DNA of 64,000 nt from Pedobacter panaciterrae (GCF_013204795.1 NZ_JABMKW010000002.1:1-64000); one strand, 5' to 3'. Counted from the stretch's first letter, positions 24,945 to 33,959 are shown. Notes: generated from the sequence alone by a model not told the origin. A program made the numbers and translations.

Positions 24945-25738
24945 TACAATACGTTCATTTCAACTCCCGAAAAATATAGTACAAGAAGCAGAACACCTAT
25001 AATAATTCTATACCAGCCAAAAATCCGAAACCCATGTTTAGATAAAAATCCGATGAATGATTTTATTGCAATTATCGCTACAATGAATGCAATAACATTT
25101 CCGAAAAGCAACAGTTTAACGTTTTCAGCATTCAGTAATTCATATCCTTTCAAAAGCTTGTAGCCGGTAGCAGCGCACATAGTAGGTACAGCAAGGAAAA
25201 AAGAAAACTCTGCTGCAGCATGTCTTGTTAATTTTTGCTGCATACCTCCAATTATTGTTGCCGCACTTCTGCTTAGACCCGGAAATGCAACAGCAAGCAC
25301 CTGAAAACATCCAATTTTAAAAGCAGTCAGGTTACTGATCTCGCTTTCGTGATTGACAGTCTGATTTTTGAATAGCTTATCAATAAACAACAATACAATA
25401 CCACCAAGCAGCAATACCACTGCAATAAATATAGGATTGCCTAAAGTGTTGTCTATAAAGTCGTTTAATAAGAACCCAAAAAATAAAGCGGGGATAACCG
25501 CAATGATTAGTTTAATATAGAACTGCCATTTACTGAAATCAAAAAACTTTTTCCAGTAAAGTACCACTACGGCTAAGATTGCGCCTAGTTGTATGGCTAC
25601 TTCAAAAAGCTTTACAAATTCATCTTTCCCAATTCCCATAAAGGAACTGGCAATAACCATGTGGCCGGTTGATGAAACCGGCAAAAACTCCGTTAGCCCT
25701 TCTATTATAGCTAGGATAAGGGCCTGTAAATAATTCAT
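24944..25738 (-). CDS. uppP: undecaprenyl-diphosphate phosphatase
   Basis: Recycles the lipid carrier for peptidoglycan and other envelope polymers by dephosphorylating undecaprenyl pyrophosphate. The family motif near the N-terminus is EGLTEFLPVSSTGH (Glu13, Glu17, His26), and the second active-site motif is PGLSRSAATIIGG. 264 residues with about eight hydrophobic segments. It is translationally coupled to truB (TAATG) and starts 8 nt after the DUF3098 stop. Confidence 0.96.
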   Translation of the reverse strand: MNYLQALILAIIEGLTEFLPVSSTGHMVIASSFMGIGKDEFVKLFEVAIQLGAILAVVVLYWKKFFDFSKWQFYIKLIIAVIPALFFGFLLNDFIDNTLGNPIFIAVVLLLGGIVLLFIDKLFKNQTVNHESEISNLTAFKIGCFQVLAVAFPGLSRSAATIIGGMQQKLTRHAAAEFSFFLAVPTMCAATGYKLLKGYELLNAENVKLLLFGNVIAFIVAIIAIKSFIGFLSKHGFRIFGWYRIIIGVLLLVLYFSGVEMNVL

Positions 25739-25746
25739 GTGCTAAC

Positions 25747-25971
25747 CTATTTTTTTAATATGGCATAAACTCCAAAACCGAAACCGGCTAATACCACCAT
25801 AGGGGCAAGCAATGTTTTTCTGAAGTCGTATATATCTGTTGTGCCTATCATTAAAATGAAGCCGAATACAACAATAGCTATGCTAATAAGCAATAACTGA
25901 TAGTTCTTTTTTGTGAAAACTAATTCTGATTTTGAATCCTGATGTACAGGAGTAGATTTTTTTTCTATCAT
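25747..25971 (-). CDS. DUF3098 small membrane protein
   Basis: 74 residues: a hydrophilic start (MIEKKSTPVHQDSKSE), then two hydrophobic segments (about 27-43 and 55-70) separated by TTDIYDFRKTLLAP, the typical DUF3098 pattern. The family is largely confined to Bacteroidota and regularly lies between ftsX and uppP; its role is unknown, but the context suggests envelope biogenesis or division. Its ATG overlaps the ftsX stop (TAATG). Confidence 0.88.
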   Translation of the reverse strand: MIEKKSTPVHQDSKSELVFTKKNYQLLLISIAIVVFGFILMIGTTDIYDFRKTLLAPMVVLAGFGFGVYAILKK

Positions 25972-26849
25972 TATCTGTAAAGGTCGTAAATTTTTAAACG
26001 TAAATATTTGCTAACGGCAAATGAGGTACTTATAGCAGTAATAAAAATACCTACCCCCACAAGGCCAAGTAAAACAATACCAAATTCAGTATAATTTCTA
26101 AGAATTACAATTTCCGGGATCTCTCTCTGCGCATAATATAATATGCCTAGTAAGATCAGGATGGCAATAAATGCCGCAATTAATCCGTGTAAAGCAGCTA
26201 ATAAAATAAAAGGTCTGCGGATAAAGCTTCTTGTAGCCCCAACCAGTTGCATACTTTTAATCAAAAAACGCTGAGAATAAATGGCAAGTCTTATTGTATT
26301 GTTGATCAATGCAACAGATATAATTAACAAAATAGCAGCAAAGCCCAGAATAATTAATCCTATGGTATTGATGTTTTTATTTACCATATCAATTAATGAG
26401 CTCTGGTAAATGACTTCTTTAACCACAGGGTTTTTAGCTATACTTGCCTTTAATGTGTCGATACTTTTGTTGTTTGCGTAATTTGCTTTTAAGTATACAT
26501 CAACTGTTGACAGTAAAGGGTTGTAACCAAGAAAATTAACAAAATCTTCGCCAAGGTCGTTAGTTAAGTTTCTGGCTGCCATTTCCTTATTTACATATTG
26601 AGTGGTCTTAATAGCCGGATTGGCATTAAGTTCCTTTTGAAACTGCAACACATCTGTTTCTTTGGCGCCTTCATCTACAATTATGTTTAGCACAATATTT
26701 TCCTTCACGTAATTGGAAAGGTTTTTTGCGTGTACCAATATCAAGCCCAACATGCCCAGCATTAATAAAACCAATGCAATACTGAAGATTGTAGAAATAT
26801 AAATGGTTTTTGTCTTCTTAGAAGCATCGCTCACTTCAAATTCTTCCAT
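25971..26849 (-). CDS. ftsX: cell division protein FtsX (ABC-type permease)
   Basis: With FtsE, it regulates peptidoglycan hydrolases at the septum. Topology fits: cytosolic N-terminus, one membrane segment (about 18-42), a periplasmic domain (45-155) and three C-terminal membrane segments (about 165-190, 215-245, 260-285) with the FtsX motif LVGATRSFIRRPF. I take ATG 26849 (MEEFEVSDASKKTK, 292 residues); a longer frame opens 14 codons upstream but runs over the promoter. ftsE is not adjacent. It is the first gene of the leftward operon, and its stop overlaps the DUF3098 start. Confidence 0.94.
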   Translation of the reverse strand: MEEFEVSDASKKTKTIYISTIFSIALVLLMLGMLGLILVHAKNLSNYVKENIVLNIIVDEGAKETDVLQFQKELNANPAIKTTQYVNKEMAARNLTNDLGEDFVNFLGYNPLLSTVDVYLKANYANNKSIDTLKASIAKNPVVKEVIYQSSLIDMVNKNINTIGLIILGFAAILLIISVALINNTIRLAIYSQRFLIKSMQLVGATRSFIRRPFILLAALHGLIAAFIAILILLGILYYAQREIPEIVILRNYTEFGIVLLGLVGVGIFITAISTSFAVSKYLRLKIYDLYR

Positions 26850-26869
26850 GTATTTGTCTTTATGTTTTG

Positions 26870-26877
26870 CGAAAATA
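26870..26877 (-). promoter_or_regulatory. -7 promoter element for the ftsX operon
   Basis: TATTTTCG on the minus strand, a TAnnTTCG variant, ending 20 nt before the ftsX ATG. Its position supports the short ftsX start. Confidence 0.4.
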
Positions 26878-26998
26878 AAAAATATAAGCAACTAATTTAA
26901 ATTATATGCCTTTTATACTTCAAAACTTCAAAAACTTATAACGGAATTTGTGTTTAAATAGTGTTGAGTTTACGTTGGTTCTACACTTGTTCGAGGAT

Positions 26999-27053
26999 GA
27001 GTCCACCGTTCCTTAAGAAAAACGTGGACTCACTGTGGACTCAACGTGGACCT
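26999..27053. repeat. three tandem 11-bp repeats with an inverted copy
   Basis: AACGTGGACTC (27021-27031), ACTGTGGACTC (27032-27042) and AACGTGGACCT (27043-27053) follow each other directly. An inverted copy, GAGTCCACCGTT, lies at 26999-27010, so the first repeat can form a hairpin with it. The array sits between the divergent ftsX and ClC genes, just upstream of the ClC -7 box. It may be a protein-binding array or the root of a small structured element. Confidence 0.75.
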
Positions 27054-27076
27054 ACCCCTAAGAATTTTAAATGTAT

Positions 27077-27084
27077 TATATTTG
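27077..27084 (+). promoter_or_regulatory. -7 promoter element for the ClC gene
   Basis: TATATTTG, exact match to TAnnTTTG, 9 nt before the ATG at 27094. The 11-bp repeat array ends 23 nt upstream, overlapping the place where a -33 box would lie. Confidence 0.5.
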
Positions 27085-27093
27085 ACTTGCATT

Positions 27094-28356
27094 ATGATTG
27101 ATAAGAAATTCATCTATAAATTAGGCAAGTGGTTGCTAATAATCATTTTACTTAGTTTCGTGGCAGGCACAATGTCAGCAATATTTTTAACATCATTAGA
27201 TCTGGCAACAAATTTTAGAACCAAACATCCGTATATTCTTTACTTACTGCCTTTAGGAGGGTTGGCAATTGGTTTGATTTACCATTATGCGGGTAAAAGT
27301 GTTGAACGGGGTAATAACCTTGTTTTTGATACCATCCATAACCCTAAGGATATTATTCCATTCAGGATGGCTCCTCTGGTGCTCATCGGTACTGTTGCCA
27401 CACATTTTTTTGGCGGTTCTGCAGGTAGGGAGGGCACAGCTTTGCAGATGTCGGCTGCTGCGGCAGATCAGTTTCATAAAATTTTTCATTTGAGCAAGCA
27501 AGAGCGGATAGTGCTTCTTATTGCAGGTCTAAGTGCTGGTTTTGCCTCAGTTTTTGGAACCCCAATTGCCGGGGCCATTTTTGGTGTTGAGGTGTTGTTA
27601 CTAGGCAAAATTCCGTACAAATCAGTTATACCTGCACTTGCAACAGCTTTTTTAGCGGCTTATGTTACCAGTTTATGGGGAGTGGGGCATACCCATTATC
27701 ATATCGATTCAATTCCCCGGCTTTCTTTAACAGGAATTGCCTACAGCGCTATTGCAGGGGTGTTTTTCAGCATCGCTGCGGTAATATTTGTAAAATTGAC
27801 CCATCAATTATCTCTGATATTTAAAAATATTAAATACGCACCTATGCGCCCTTTTGCAGGGGGCTTATTGGTTATTGCTATTGTTTCGTTGTTAGGTTCT
27901 TATAAATACCTTGGTTTAGGTATACCCACCATAGTTGAGTCTTTTTTGCAAAGTTCAAAACCTCAGGACTTTGCTTTAAAAATACTCTTAACAGCAGTTA
28001 CGCTTGGTGCAGGCTTTAAAGGTGGCGAGGTTACTCCGCTCTTTTTTATTGGCGCAACGCTAGGCAGTGCACTTTCATTCTGGCTGCCTTTGCCTGTTGG
28101 GCTCCTGGCAGGTATGGGTTTTGCAGCTGTTTTTGCCGGTGCTGCAAAAACTCCGCTGGCTTGCTGTGCAATGGCGATGGAACTTTTTGGAATTTCCTGT
28201 GGCATTTATGTTGTTGTGGCCTGTGTGGTTGCATACCTTATTTCAGGAGCGCACAGCATCTATAATGCCTCCGAAAACAAAGCGCCAAAGCACTTTTTGT
28301 TCGGTAAATTTTCGCTTACAGATGTACATCGCCGAAGGCAAATAAAAACTTCTTAG
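27094..28356 (+). CDS. ClC-type chloride channel / Cl-/H+ antiporter
   Basis: A 420-residue inner-membrane protein. The gating-glutamate motif GREGT (Glu113, equivalent to GREGP in E. coli ClcA) and the neighbouring VFGTPIAGAIFGVEV and GGEVTPLFFIGATLG segments identify the family. There is no C-terminal CBS domain. The gating glutamate is kept, compatible with an H+-coupled exchanger; some members with this motif prefer fluoride, which the sequence does not decide. I use ATG 27094 because the longer frame would run across the promoter. Confidence 0.93.
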   Translation: MIDKKFIYKLGKWLLIIILLSFVAGTMSAIFLTSLDLATNFRTKHPYILYLLPLGGLAIGLIYHYAGKSVERGNNLVFDTIHNPKDIIPFRMAPLVLIGTVATHFFGGSAGREGTALQMSAAAADQFHKIFHLSKQERIVLLIAGLSAGFASVFGTPIAGAIFGVEVLLLGKIPYKSVIPALATAFLAAYVTSLWGVGHTHYHIDSIPRLSLTGIAYSAIAGVFFSIAAVIFVKLTHQLSLIFKNIKYAPMRPFAGGLLVIAIVSLLGSYKYLGLGIPTIVESFLQSSKPQDFALKILLTAVTLGAGFKGGEVTPLFFIGATLGSALSFWLPLPVGLLAGMGFAAVFAGAAKTPLACCAMAMELFGISCGIYVVVACVVAYLISGAHSIYNASENKAPKHFLFGKFSLTDVHRRRQIKTS

Positions 28357-28387
28357 CCAAACTTTTCTGTAACCACCTTAATTTCTT

Positions 28388-28395
28388 TATTTTCG
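28388..28395 (+). promoter_or_regulatory. -7 promoter element for leuS
   Basis: TATTTTCG (TAnnTTCG type), ending 24 nt before the leuS ATG. Confidence 0.35.
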
Positions 28396-28419
28396 CGGGA
28401 TATAAAGGAATTAGCAGTA

Positions 28420-31218
28420 ATGGATTACCAATTTAAAGAAATAGAACAGAAGTGGCAAAAGTTCTGGGCTCAAAATCAAACGTTTAAAGCAGAAAAAGAT
28501 ACAACAAAACCTAAGTTTTACGTTCTCGATATGTTTCCTTACCCATCAGGGGCAGGCTTACACGTGGGTCATCCACTCGGTTACATCGCTTCCGATATAT
28601 TTGCCAGGTATAAAAGATTAAAAGGATTTAACGTATTGCATCCAATGGGATATGATTCTTTTGGGTTGCCGGCAGAGCAATATGCTATACAAACCGGTCA
28701 GCACCCGGCTTTAACTACCGAAACGAATATCAATACCTACAGAGCGCAATTGGATAAAATTGGTTTTTCTTTTGATTGGAGCAGAGAAGTACGTACCAGC
28801 GATCCGGGATATTATAAATGGACTCAATGGATCTTTATGCAATTGTTTAATTCCTGGTATAACCTGGAAACAGACAGAGCTGAAGATATCACTACGTTAA
28901 TTGAGAAATTTAATGCTTCGGGCAGTGCCGATGTGAAAGCGGTTTGCGATGAAGAGGTTAAATCTTTCCTGCCTAGTGACTGGGCAACTATGACCAGCGA
29001 AGAGAAGCAGGAAGAATTATTAAAATATCGCCTTACTTATTTAAGAGAAAGTACTGTAAACTGGTGCCCTGCATTGGGAACTGTGCTTGCTAATGATGAG
29101 GTGAAAGACGGATATTCTGAACGAGGCGGATACCCGGTAGAGCAAAAGAAAATGATGCAGTGGAGTATGCGTATTTCTGCATATGCGGAGCGTTTACTGC
29201 AAGGCTTAAATACAATTGACTGGCCAGAGCCGGTTAAAGAGATGCAACGTAACTGGATTGGAAAAAGCGTTGGGGCAAGTGTTAAATTTGCTATAGAAAA
29301 TGCTCCTGAAGGTATTGCAGACTATATAGAAGTTTTTACCACACGTGTGGATACAATATTTGGTGTGTCTTATTTGGTTTTAGCGCCAGAACATGAACTT
29401 GTTACTGCATTAACTACAGCAGCACAACTGGATGATATTAATGCTTACATCGCTAAAACAAAAAAGAAATCAGAGCTGGATCGAATGGCCGATACAAAAA
29501 CCGTATCAGGCGCTTTTACAGGTAGCTATGTGATTAATCCGGTAAGTGGGGAACGAATCCAACTTTGGATTGCAGATTATGTACTTGCTGGTTATGGAAC
29601 CGGTGCCGTAATGGGCGTGCCTAGTGGCGATCAGCGCGACTGGCTTTTTGCTACTCATTTTAATTTGCCTATTGTACAGATTCTTGATGCACAAAAAGAT
29701 ATCGAGCATCAGGCAGATGCCACCAAAGAGGGTAAATACATCAATTCTGGTTTTATAAACGGAATGAATTATACTGAGGCTACCCAAACTTTAAATGCCT
29801 GGTTAGAGGAAAAAGAAGTAGGGAAAGCCAAGATAAATTACCGAATGCGCGATGCTATTTTTGGCAGACAACGCTATTGGGGCGAACCAATTCCTGTTTA
29901 CTTCAAAAATGGTCTGCCATATTTGATTAAAGAAGAGGAACTGCCGTTAATGCTTCCTGAAATTGATAAATACCTTCCAACTGAAACAGGCGAGCCACCA
30001 TTGGGCCGTGCAGAAGATTGGAGCTATGATGATCAGTACGAATATGAGTTGAGTACTATGCCGGGATGGGCTGGGTCTAGCTGGTATTGGTATCGTTATA
30101 TGGATGCTAAAAATGATTCAGACTTTGCATCTAAAGAAGCAATTGCTTACTGGAAAGATGTTGATTTATATATTGGTGGTGCTGAGCACGCAACCGGCCA
30201 TTTATTATACAGCCGTTTCTGGAATAAATTCTTAAAGGATTTAGGATATGTGCAGGAAGAGGAGCCTTTTAAGAAACTGATTAACCAGGGGATGATACAA
30301 GGTAGAAGTAACTTTGTATACCGCGTGGTTGATGATGAAGGCCGTGGTACCAATACTTTGGTTTCTCATGGTTTAAAGAAGGATTACAAAACCTCTGCTT
30401 TGCATGTTGATGTAAATATTGTAGAGAATGAGATTCTGAATATTGAGAAATTTAAGTTGTTTAGACCTGAGTTTGCTGATGCAGAGTTTATCCTTGAGAA
30501 TGGAAAATACATCTGCGGAGTGGAAGTAGAGAAAATGTCTAAATCCAAATTTAATGTGGTAAACCCCGATGTGCTGATCGAAAGCTACGGGGCAGATACC
30601 TTAAGGATGTACGAGATGTTCCTTGGACCATTGGAGCAAAGCAAGCCATGGAATACTAATGGTATAGAAGGTGTGTTTAAGTTCTTACGTAAATTCTGGC
30701 GTCTATTCCATAACGAGGCATGGCAGTTTAATGTTAGTGATTCTGTGCCAACAAAAGCAGAATTGAAAGCTTTGCACAAGATCATTAAAAAGGTTCAGGA
30801 TGATATTGACCGTTTCTCGTTCAATACTTCTGTGTCGAGCTTTATGATTGCCGTTAATGAGCTTACAGATTTAAAATGCAAGAACCGCCAGGTACTTGAA
30901 GATTTGGTTGTTGTACTTGCTTCTTATGCACCGCACATTTGTGAAGAACTATGGGCTTTATTAGGTCACGATGCAGGAAGTTTGTCTTATGCTAAGTATC
31001 CTGAGTTTAACCCTGCGTATATGGTAGAGGACGAGTTCAGTTATCCAATCTCGGTTAATGGTAAAACCCGTTTAAACATGAACTTGAGCCTTGCATTAGA
31101 GCCTAAAGAGATTGAAGAAACTGTTTTAGCTGATGAACACGTGCAGAAATACCTTGAGGGTAAAGCACCTAAAAAGGTAATTGTAGTAAAAGGGCGGATT
31201 GTAAATATTGTGATTTAG
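28420..31218 (+). CDS. leuS: leucine--tRNA ligase
   Basis: Class I aminoacyl-tRNA synthetase charging tRNA-Leu. The HIGH-type motif is HVGHPLGY (about residues 48-55) and the KMSKS loop is EKMSKSKFNVVNP (about residue 705). The CP1 editing domain (about 250-440) and C-terminal anticodon-binding domain are present; total 932 residues, normal for Bacteroidota. It appears monocistronic and converges with the lrp-type regulator, with a hairpin between them. Confidence 0.98.
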   Translation: MDYQFKEIEQKWQKFWAQNQTFKAEKDTTKPKFYVLDMFPYPSGAGLHVGHPLGYIASDIFARYKRLKGFNVLHPMGYDSFGLPAEQYAIQTGQHPALTTETNINTYRAQLDKIGFSFDWSREVRTSDPGYYKWTQWIFMQLFNSWYNLETDRAEDITTLIEKFNASGSADVKAVCDEEVKSFLPSDWATMTSEEKQEELLKYRLTYLRESTVNWCPALGTVLANDEVKDGYSERGGYPVEQKKMMQWSMRISAYAERLLQGLNTIDWPEPVKEMQRNWIGKSVGASVKFAIENAPEGIADYIEVFTTRVDTIFGVSYLVLAPEHELVTALTTAAQLDDINAYIAKTKKKSELDRMADTKTVSGAFTGSYVINPVSGERIQLWIADYVLAGYGTGAVMGVPSGDQRDWLFATHFNLPIVQILDAQKDIEHQADATKEGKYINSGFINGMNYTEATQTLNAWLEEKEVGKAKINYRMRDAIFGRQRYWGEPIPVYFKNGLPYLIKEEELPLMLPEIDKYLPTETGEPPLGRAEDWSYDDQYEYELSTMPGWAGSSWYWYRYMDAKNDSDFASKEAIAYWKDVDLYIGGAEHATGHLLYSRFWNKFLKDLGYVQEEEPFKKLINQGMIQGRSNFVYRVVDDEGRGTNTLVSHGLKKDYKTSALHVDVNIVENEILNIEKFKLFRPEFADAEFILENGKYICGVEVEKMSKSKFNVVNPDVLIESYGADTLRMYEMFLGPLEQSKPWNTNGIEGVFKFLRKFWRLFHNEAWQFNVSDSVPTKAELKALHKIIKKVQDDIDRFSFNTSVSSFMIAVNELTDLKCKNRQVLEDLVVVLASYAPHICEELWALLGHDAGSLSYAKYPEFNPAYMVEDEFSYPISVNGKTRLNMNLSLALEPKEIEETVLADEHVQKYLEGKAPKKVIVVKGRIVNIVI

Positions 31219-31267
31219 AGTAATACGACGCCCTTCTTAGTTCTAATGTGGCTATCATCATTCTGCT

Positions 31268-31290
31268 GCCTTCGTCATCTCGACGAAGGC
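31268..31290. repeat. intergenic palindrome with GTCATCTC core (REP-like copy 1)
   Basis: GCCTTCGTC, loop ATCTC, GACGAAGGC: a 9-bp perfect stem between leuS and the convergent regulator. The stretch CGTCATCTCGACGA is identical to one in the intergenic hairpin at 51555-51584, so this looks like a dispersed repeat that may double as a terminator. Confidence 0.7.
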
Positions 31291-31291
31291 T

Positions 31292-31771
31292 TTATATTCG
31301 GTCTTTTAACGGATAGGCCAATTCTCTTTTCGCTTCATTAACCACAAAACAGCTCTGTAACGAACCTACATTTTTAAGCTTTGCCAGTTTCTCTACAATT
31401 AGCTTATTGTAACCTGCCATATCACTTACCACAATTTTTAACAGGAAATCAAAAGCCCCTGTTGTATGGTAGCATTCTAATACTTCGGGAAAACGGATTA
31501 CTTCGTTTTGAAACGCAATAAGTGCTTCGCCGCTATGGTCGTTTAACTGAACCTGAGTAAAGGATATCCAAAGTTCATCGAATTTGTTGCGGTCTATTAG
31601 TGTGACACTTCCGGTAATATATCCAAGATCTTTAAGCCGACTCACACGCTCAAACATAGTGCTGCTCCCCTTATGTAATTTAAGGGCTAATTCTTTATTA
31701 GTAAGCCTTGCGTCCTTTTGCAGCAGGCGAAGAATATCCAGATCGGTCTGATCTAAGATGGTTGTATTCAT
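31292..31771 (-). CDS. Lrp/AsnC family transcriptional regulator
   Basis: 159 residues: an N-terminal winged helix-turn-helix (about 8-55; LDILRLLQKDARLTNKELA and STMFERVSRLKDLGYI) and a C-terminal RAM ligand-binding domain (about 68-150). Members respond to amino acids. It is read away from the group-2 sigma factor and threonine dehydrogenase genes, 240 nt apart, and could control them, since threonine is a plausible ligand; this is inference only. Confidence 0.93.
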   Translation of the reverse strand: MNTTILDQTDLDILRLLQKDARLTNKELALKLHKGSSTMFERVSRLKDLGYITGSVTLIDRNKFDELWISFTQVQLNDHSGEALIAFQNEVIRFPEVLECYHTTGAFDFLLKIVVSDMAGYNKLIVEKLAKLKNVGSLQSCFVVNEAKRELAYPLKDRI

Positions 31772-32011
31772 ATAACCACGACAGCTTTATATACGTTTAG
31801 ATGTGATACAAATAAAGAACATTCAGCTCATATTAACAAATGGAAGACAACAAAATTTGGGGATTACTTACAGTTTTTTTTAAGGGCAAAATTTAATTCT
31901 GATGATAAGGGCGCGTTATGAATAATTTGCGGATAAATCCAATATCCAAGGTTATAACAAATCAACTTTAGAACTTTAGCCCATGCAACCGCAGGCTGCA
32001 ATGTGCTAAGC

Positions 32012-32872
32012 ATGAGAGAAATCAAGATAGAGAAATCCTTTACTAAACGAGACCATGATTCCCTTCGCAGGTATCTGAATGATATTGCGGGGTATCCATT
32101 GTTGAGTGCAGAAGAGGAAGTAATGCTGGCACGTAAGATTCAGGCAGGAGATCTTTCAGCATTGCAAAGGCTTGTAAATTCGAATCTTCGATTTGTTGTT
32201 TCGGTAGCAAAAAAATACGAAGGACAGGGCTTGCCTCTTGCTGATCTTATTTCGGAAGGTAATGCTGGTTTGGTTAAAGCTGCCGAACGGTTTGATGAGA
32301 GCCGGGGGTTTAAGTTTATCTCTTTTGCGGTATGGTGGATCCGCCAGTCTATGATGATGGCCATTGGTACTTACAAGCGTATGATCAGACTTCCGATGAA
32401 CCAGGTTAATGATATACAGGAATTGTGGCGATCGGAAATGGAGATGGAGCAGAAACTAGAACGGTTGCCTACCGACGAGGAACTTTCTGAATATACCGGA
32501 ATAGCACTTGATAAATTAAAAGCCTATCAATACAGTCCGGGCCATGCAGTTTCTTTGGATACCGCAGGTGATGACGAAGAGAAACCTGGTTTGCTGGTGT
32601 TTCTTGAGGATACTACTATAGATGCGCCAGATACAGTACTGCAATCTCAGGATCTAAAGTACAGCCTCAGGAAATTGTTAAATCAACTGCCAGACAGACA
32701 GCGCAGAATAATCCAGCTCAGTTTTGGACTGCAAGGTAACGAAGCAATGCACCTTGAAGACATTGCTGATCTTTTTGACCTTAGTAAAGAAAGTGTTAGA
32801 AAGATCAAATATCAAGCGTTACATAACCTTGGTAAGGAGGAGGGAGCAAAACGCCTCAGACAATATTTATAA
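32012..32872 (+). CDS. sigma-70 factor, RpoD-like group 2
   Basis: 286 residues with regions 1.2, 2, 3 and 4 but no region 1.1. Region 2 keeps the canonical core (GFKFISFAVWWIRQSMMMAI) and the NLRFVVSVAKKY element. Region 4.2 reads LDEDIAD-like: LEDIADLFDLSKESVRKIKY, where Bacteroidota primary sigma factors have TRERVRQIKDKAL, so its -33 recognition may differ. The protein is clearly diverged from the primary sigma factor and I treat it as an alternative one. ATG 32012 (MREIKIEKS) is chosen over GTG 32003. The dehydrogenase start codon follows its TAA directly with no gap. Confidence 0.88.
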   Translation: MREIKIEKSFTKRDHDSLRRYLNDIAGYPLLSAEEEVMLARKIQAGDLSALQRLVNSNLRFVVSVAKKYEGQGLPLADLISEGNAGLVKAAERFDESRGFKFISFAVWWIRQSMMMAIGTYKRMIRLPMNQVNDIQELWRSEMEMEQKLERLPTDEELSEYTGIALDKLKAYQYSPGHAVSLDTAGDDEEKPGLLVFLEDTTIDAPDTVLQSQDLKYSLRKLLNQLPDRQRRIIQLSFGLQGNEAMHLEDIADLFDLSKESVRKIKYQALHNLGKEEGAKRLRQYL

Positions 32873-33832
32873 ATGAACATGAAACAGAAAGAATATATAC
32901 TAATCATTGGTGCCCTTGGACAAATTGGAAGGGAGCTAACCGATGAACTACGAGAGAGATACGGAAAGGAAAATGTATTAGCTGCGGACATCAGACCCAA
33001 AGAAGATGTTTCTTTTGAGAAACAGCCTTATATACAATTAAATGTGATGGATAAGGAGGCACTTGAAAGCCTTATCGCTGAAAATAAGTTTACGCAGATC
33101 TATCATTTGGCAGCAATGCTTTCGGCAAGCGGAGAGCGTAATCCTCAGGCGGCCTGGACCCTGAATATGGAAAGCTTATTAAGTATTCTGGACTTATCTG
33201 TTAAATATAAAGTAGGAAAAGTTTTCTGGCCGAGCAGCATAGCTGTATTTGGCCCTGATTCTGCAAAACAAAATTGCCCTCAGCAGGGCGTTACTGAGCC
33301 AAGTACAATTTATGGTATCAGTAAGGCTGCCGGAGAGTATTGGTGCAAGTATTATTTTGAAAAACATGGACTTGATGTGCGCAGTGTGCGCTATCCGGGG
33401 CTTATTAGTTATACAGGTGCGCCGGGAGGTGGAACAACTGATTACGCTGTAGATATTTTTCACAGCGCAGTTAAGGGCGAAAAGTATACCTGCTTTTTGA
33501 AAGAAGATACGGCTTTGCCAATGATGTATATGCATGATGCAATACGTGCAACATTGGAGCTTATGGATGCTCCTTCGGAGTCTTTGTCTGTACGTACGGC
33601 TTATAACCTGAGTGCTCTGAGCTTTACTCCAAAAGAAATTTATGAACAAATAGCTAAAGAGGTGCCTGGATTTGAGATCTCGTACGTTCCTGATTTCCGT
33701 CAACAGATTGCCGACAGCTGGCCTCAAAGCATTGACGATAGTGTAGCGAGTAAAGATTGGGGTTGGAAACCTGCATTTGATTTGCAAAAAATGGTGAAAG
33801 ATATGCTTAGTAATATTGAAGTATATCCATAA
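32873..33832 (+). CDS. NAD-dependent epimerase family protein, probable L-threonine 3-dehydrogenase (SDR type)
   Basis: 319 residues of the extended short-chain dehydrogenase family. N-terminal NAD motif IIGALGQIG, catalytic region SSIAVFG, YGISKAAGEYW (Tyr-x3-Lys) and YPGLISYTGAPGGGTTDYAV, the last two strongly resembling SDR-type threonine 3-dehydrogenases that oxidise threonine to 2-amino-3-ketobutyrate. The usual partner gene kbl is not nearby. Its ATG abuts the sigma factor stop, implying coupled translation. ATG 32879 is an alternative start. Confidence 0.88.
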   Translation: MNMKQKEYILIIGALGQIGRELTDELRERYGKENVLAADIRPKEDVSFEKQPYIQLNVMDKEALESLIAENKFTQIYHLAAMLSASGERNPQAAWTLNMESLLSILDLSVKYKVGKVFWPSSIAVFGPDSAKQNCPQQGVTEPSTIYGISKAAGEYWCKYYFEKHGLDVRSVRYPGLISYTGAPGGGTTDYAVDIFHSAVKGEKYTCFLKEDTALPMMYMHDAIRATLELMDAPSESLSVRTAYNLSALSFTPKEIYEQIAKEVPGFEISYVPDFRQQIADSWPQSIDDSVASKDWGWKPAFDLQKMVKDMLSNIEVYP

Positions 33833-33870
33833 AGAAAATACAATTAGAAGTAATTGGTAAATTTAGGTTC

Positions 33871-33910
33871 AAAAGCAGGCAGTATCCGGATGGAGCGCCT
33901 GCTTTTTTTA
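33871..33910 (+). terminator. terminator downstream of the threonine dehydrogenase gene
   Basis: AAAAGCAGGC ... GCCTGCTTTT with a 16-nt loop, followed by more T residues. It ends the sigma factor/dehydrogenase unit. Confidence 0.85.
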
Positions 33911-33959
33911 TGACTTTAAAAATGTTAATTTGTTTATAACATTTGCTAGAAGCTGGGAT

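Noticed and set aside
33194..33787. 197-codon frame antisense to the threonine dehydrogenase gene
   Set aside because: The sense strand encodes a complete, motif-rich enzyme; the antisense peptide is rich in Cys, Arg and His with no recognisable domain, typical of a shadow frame.
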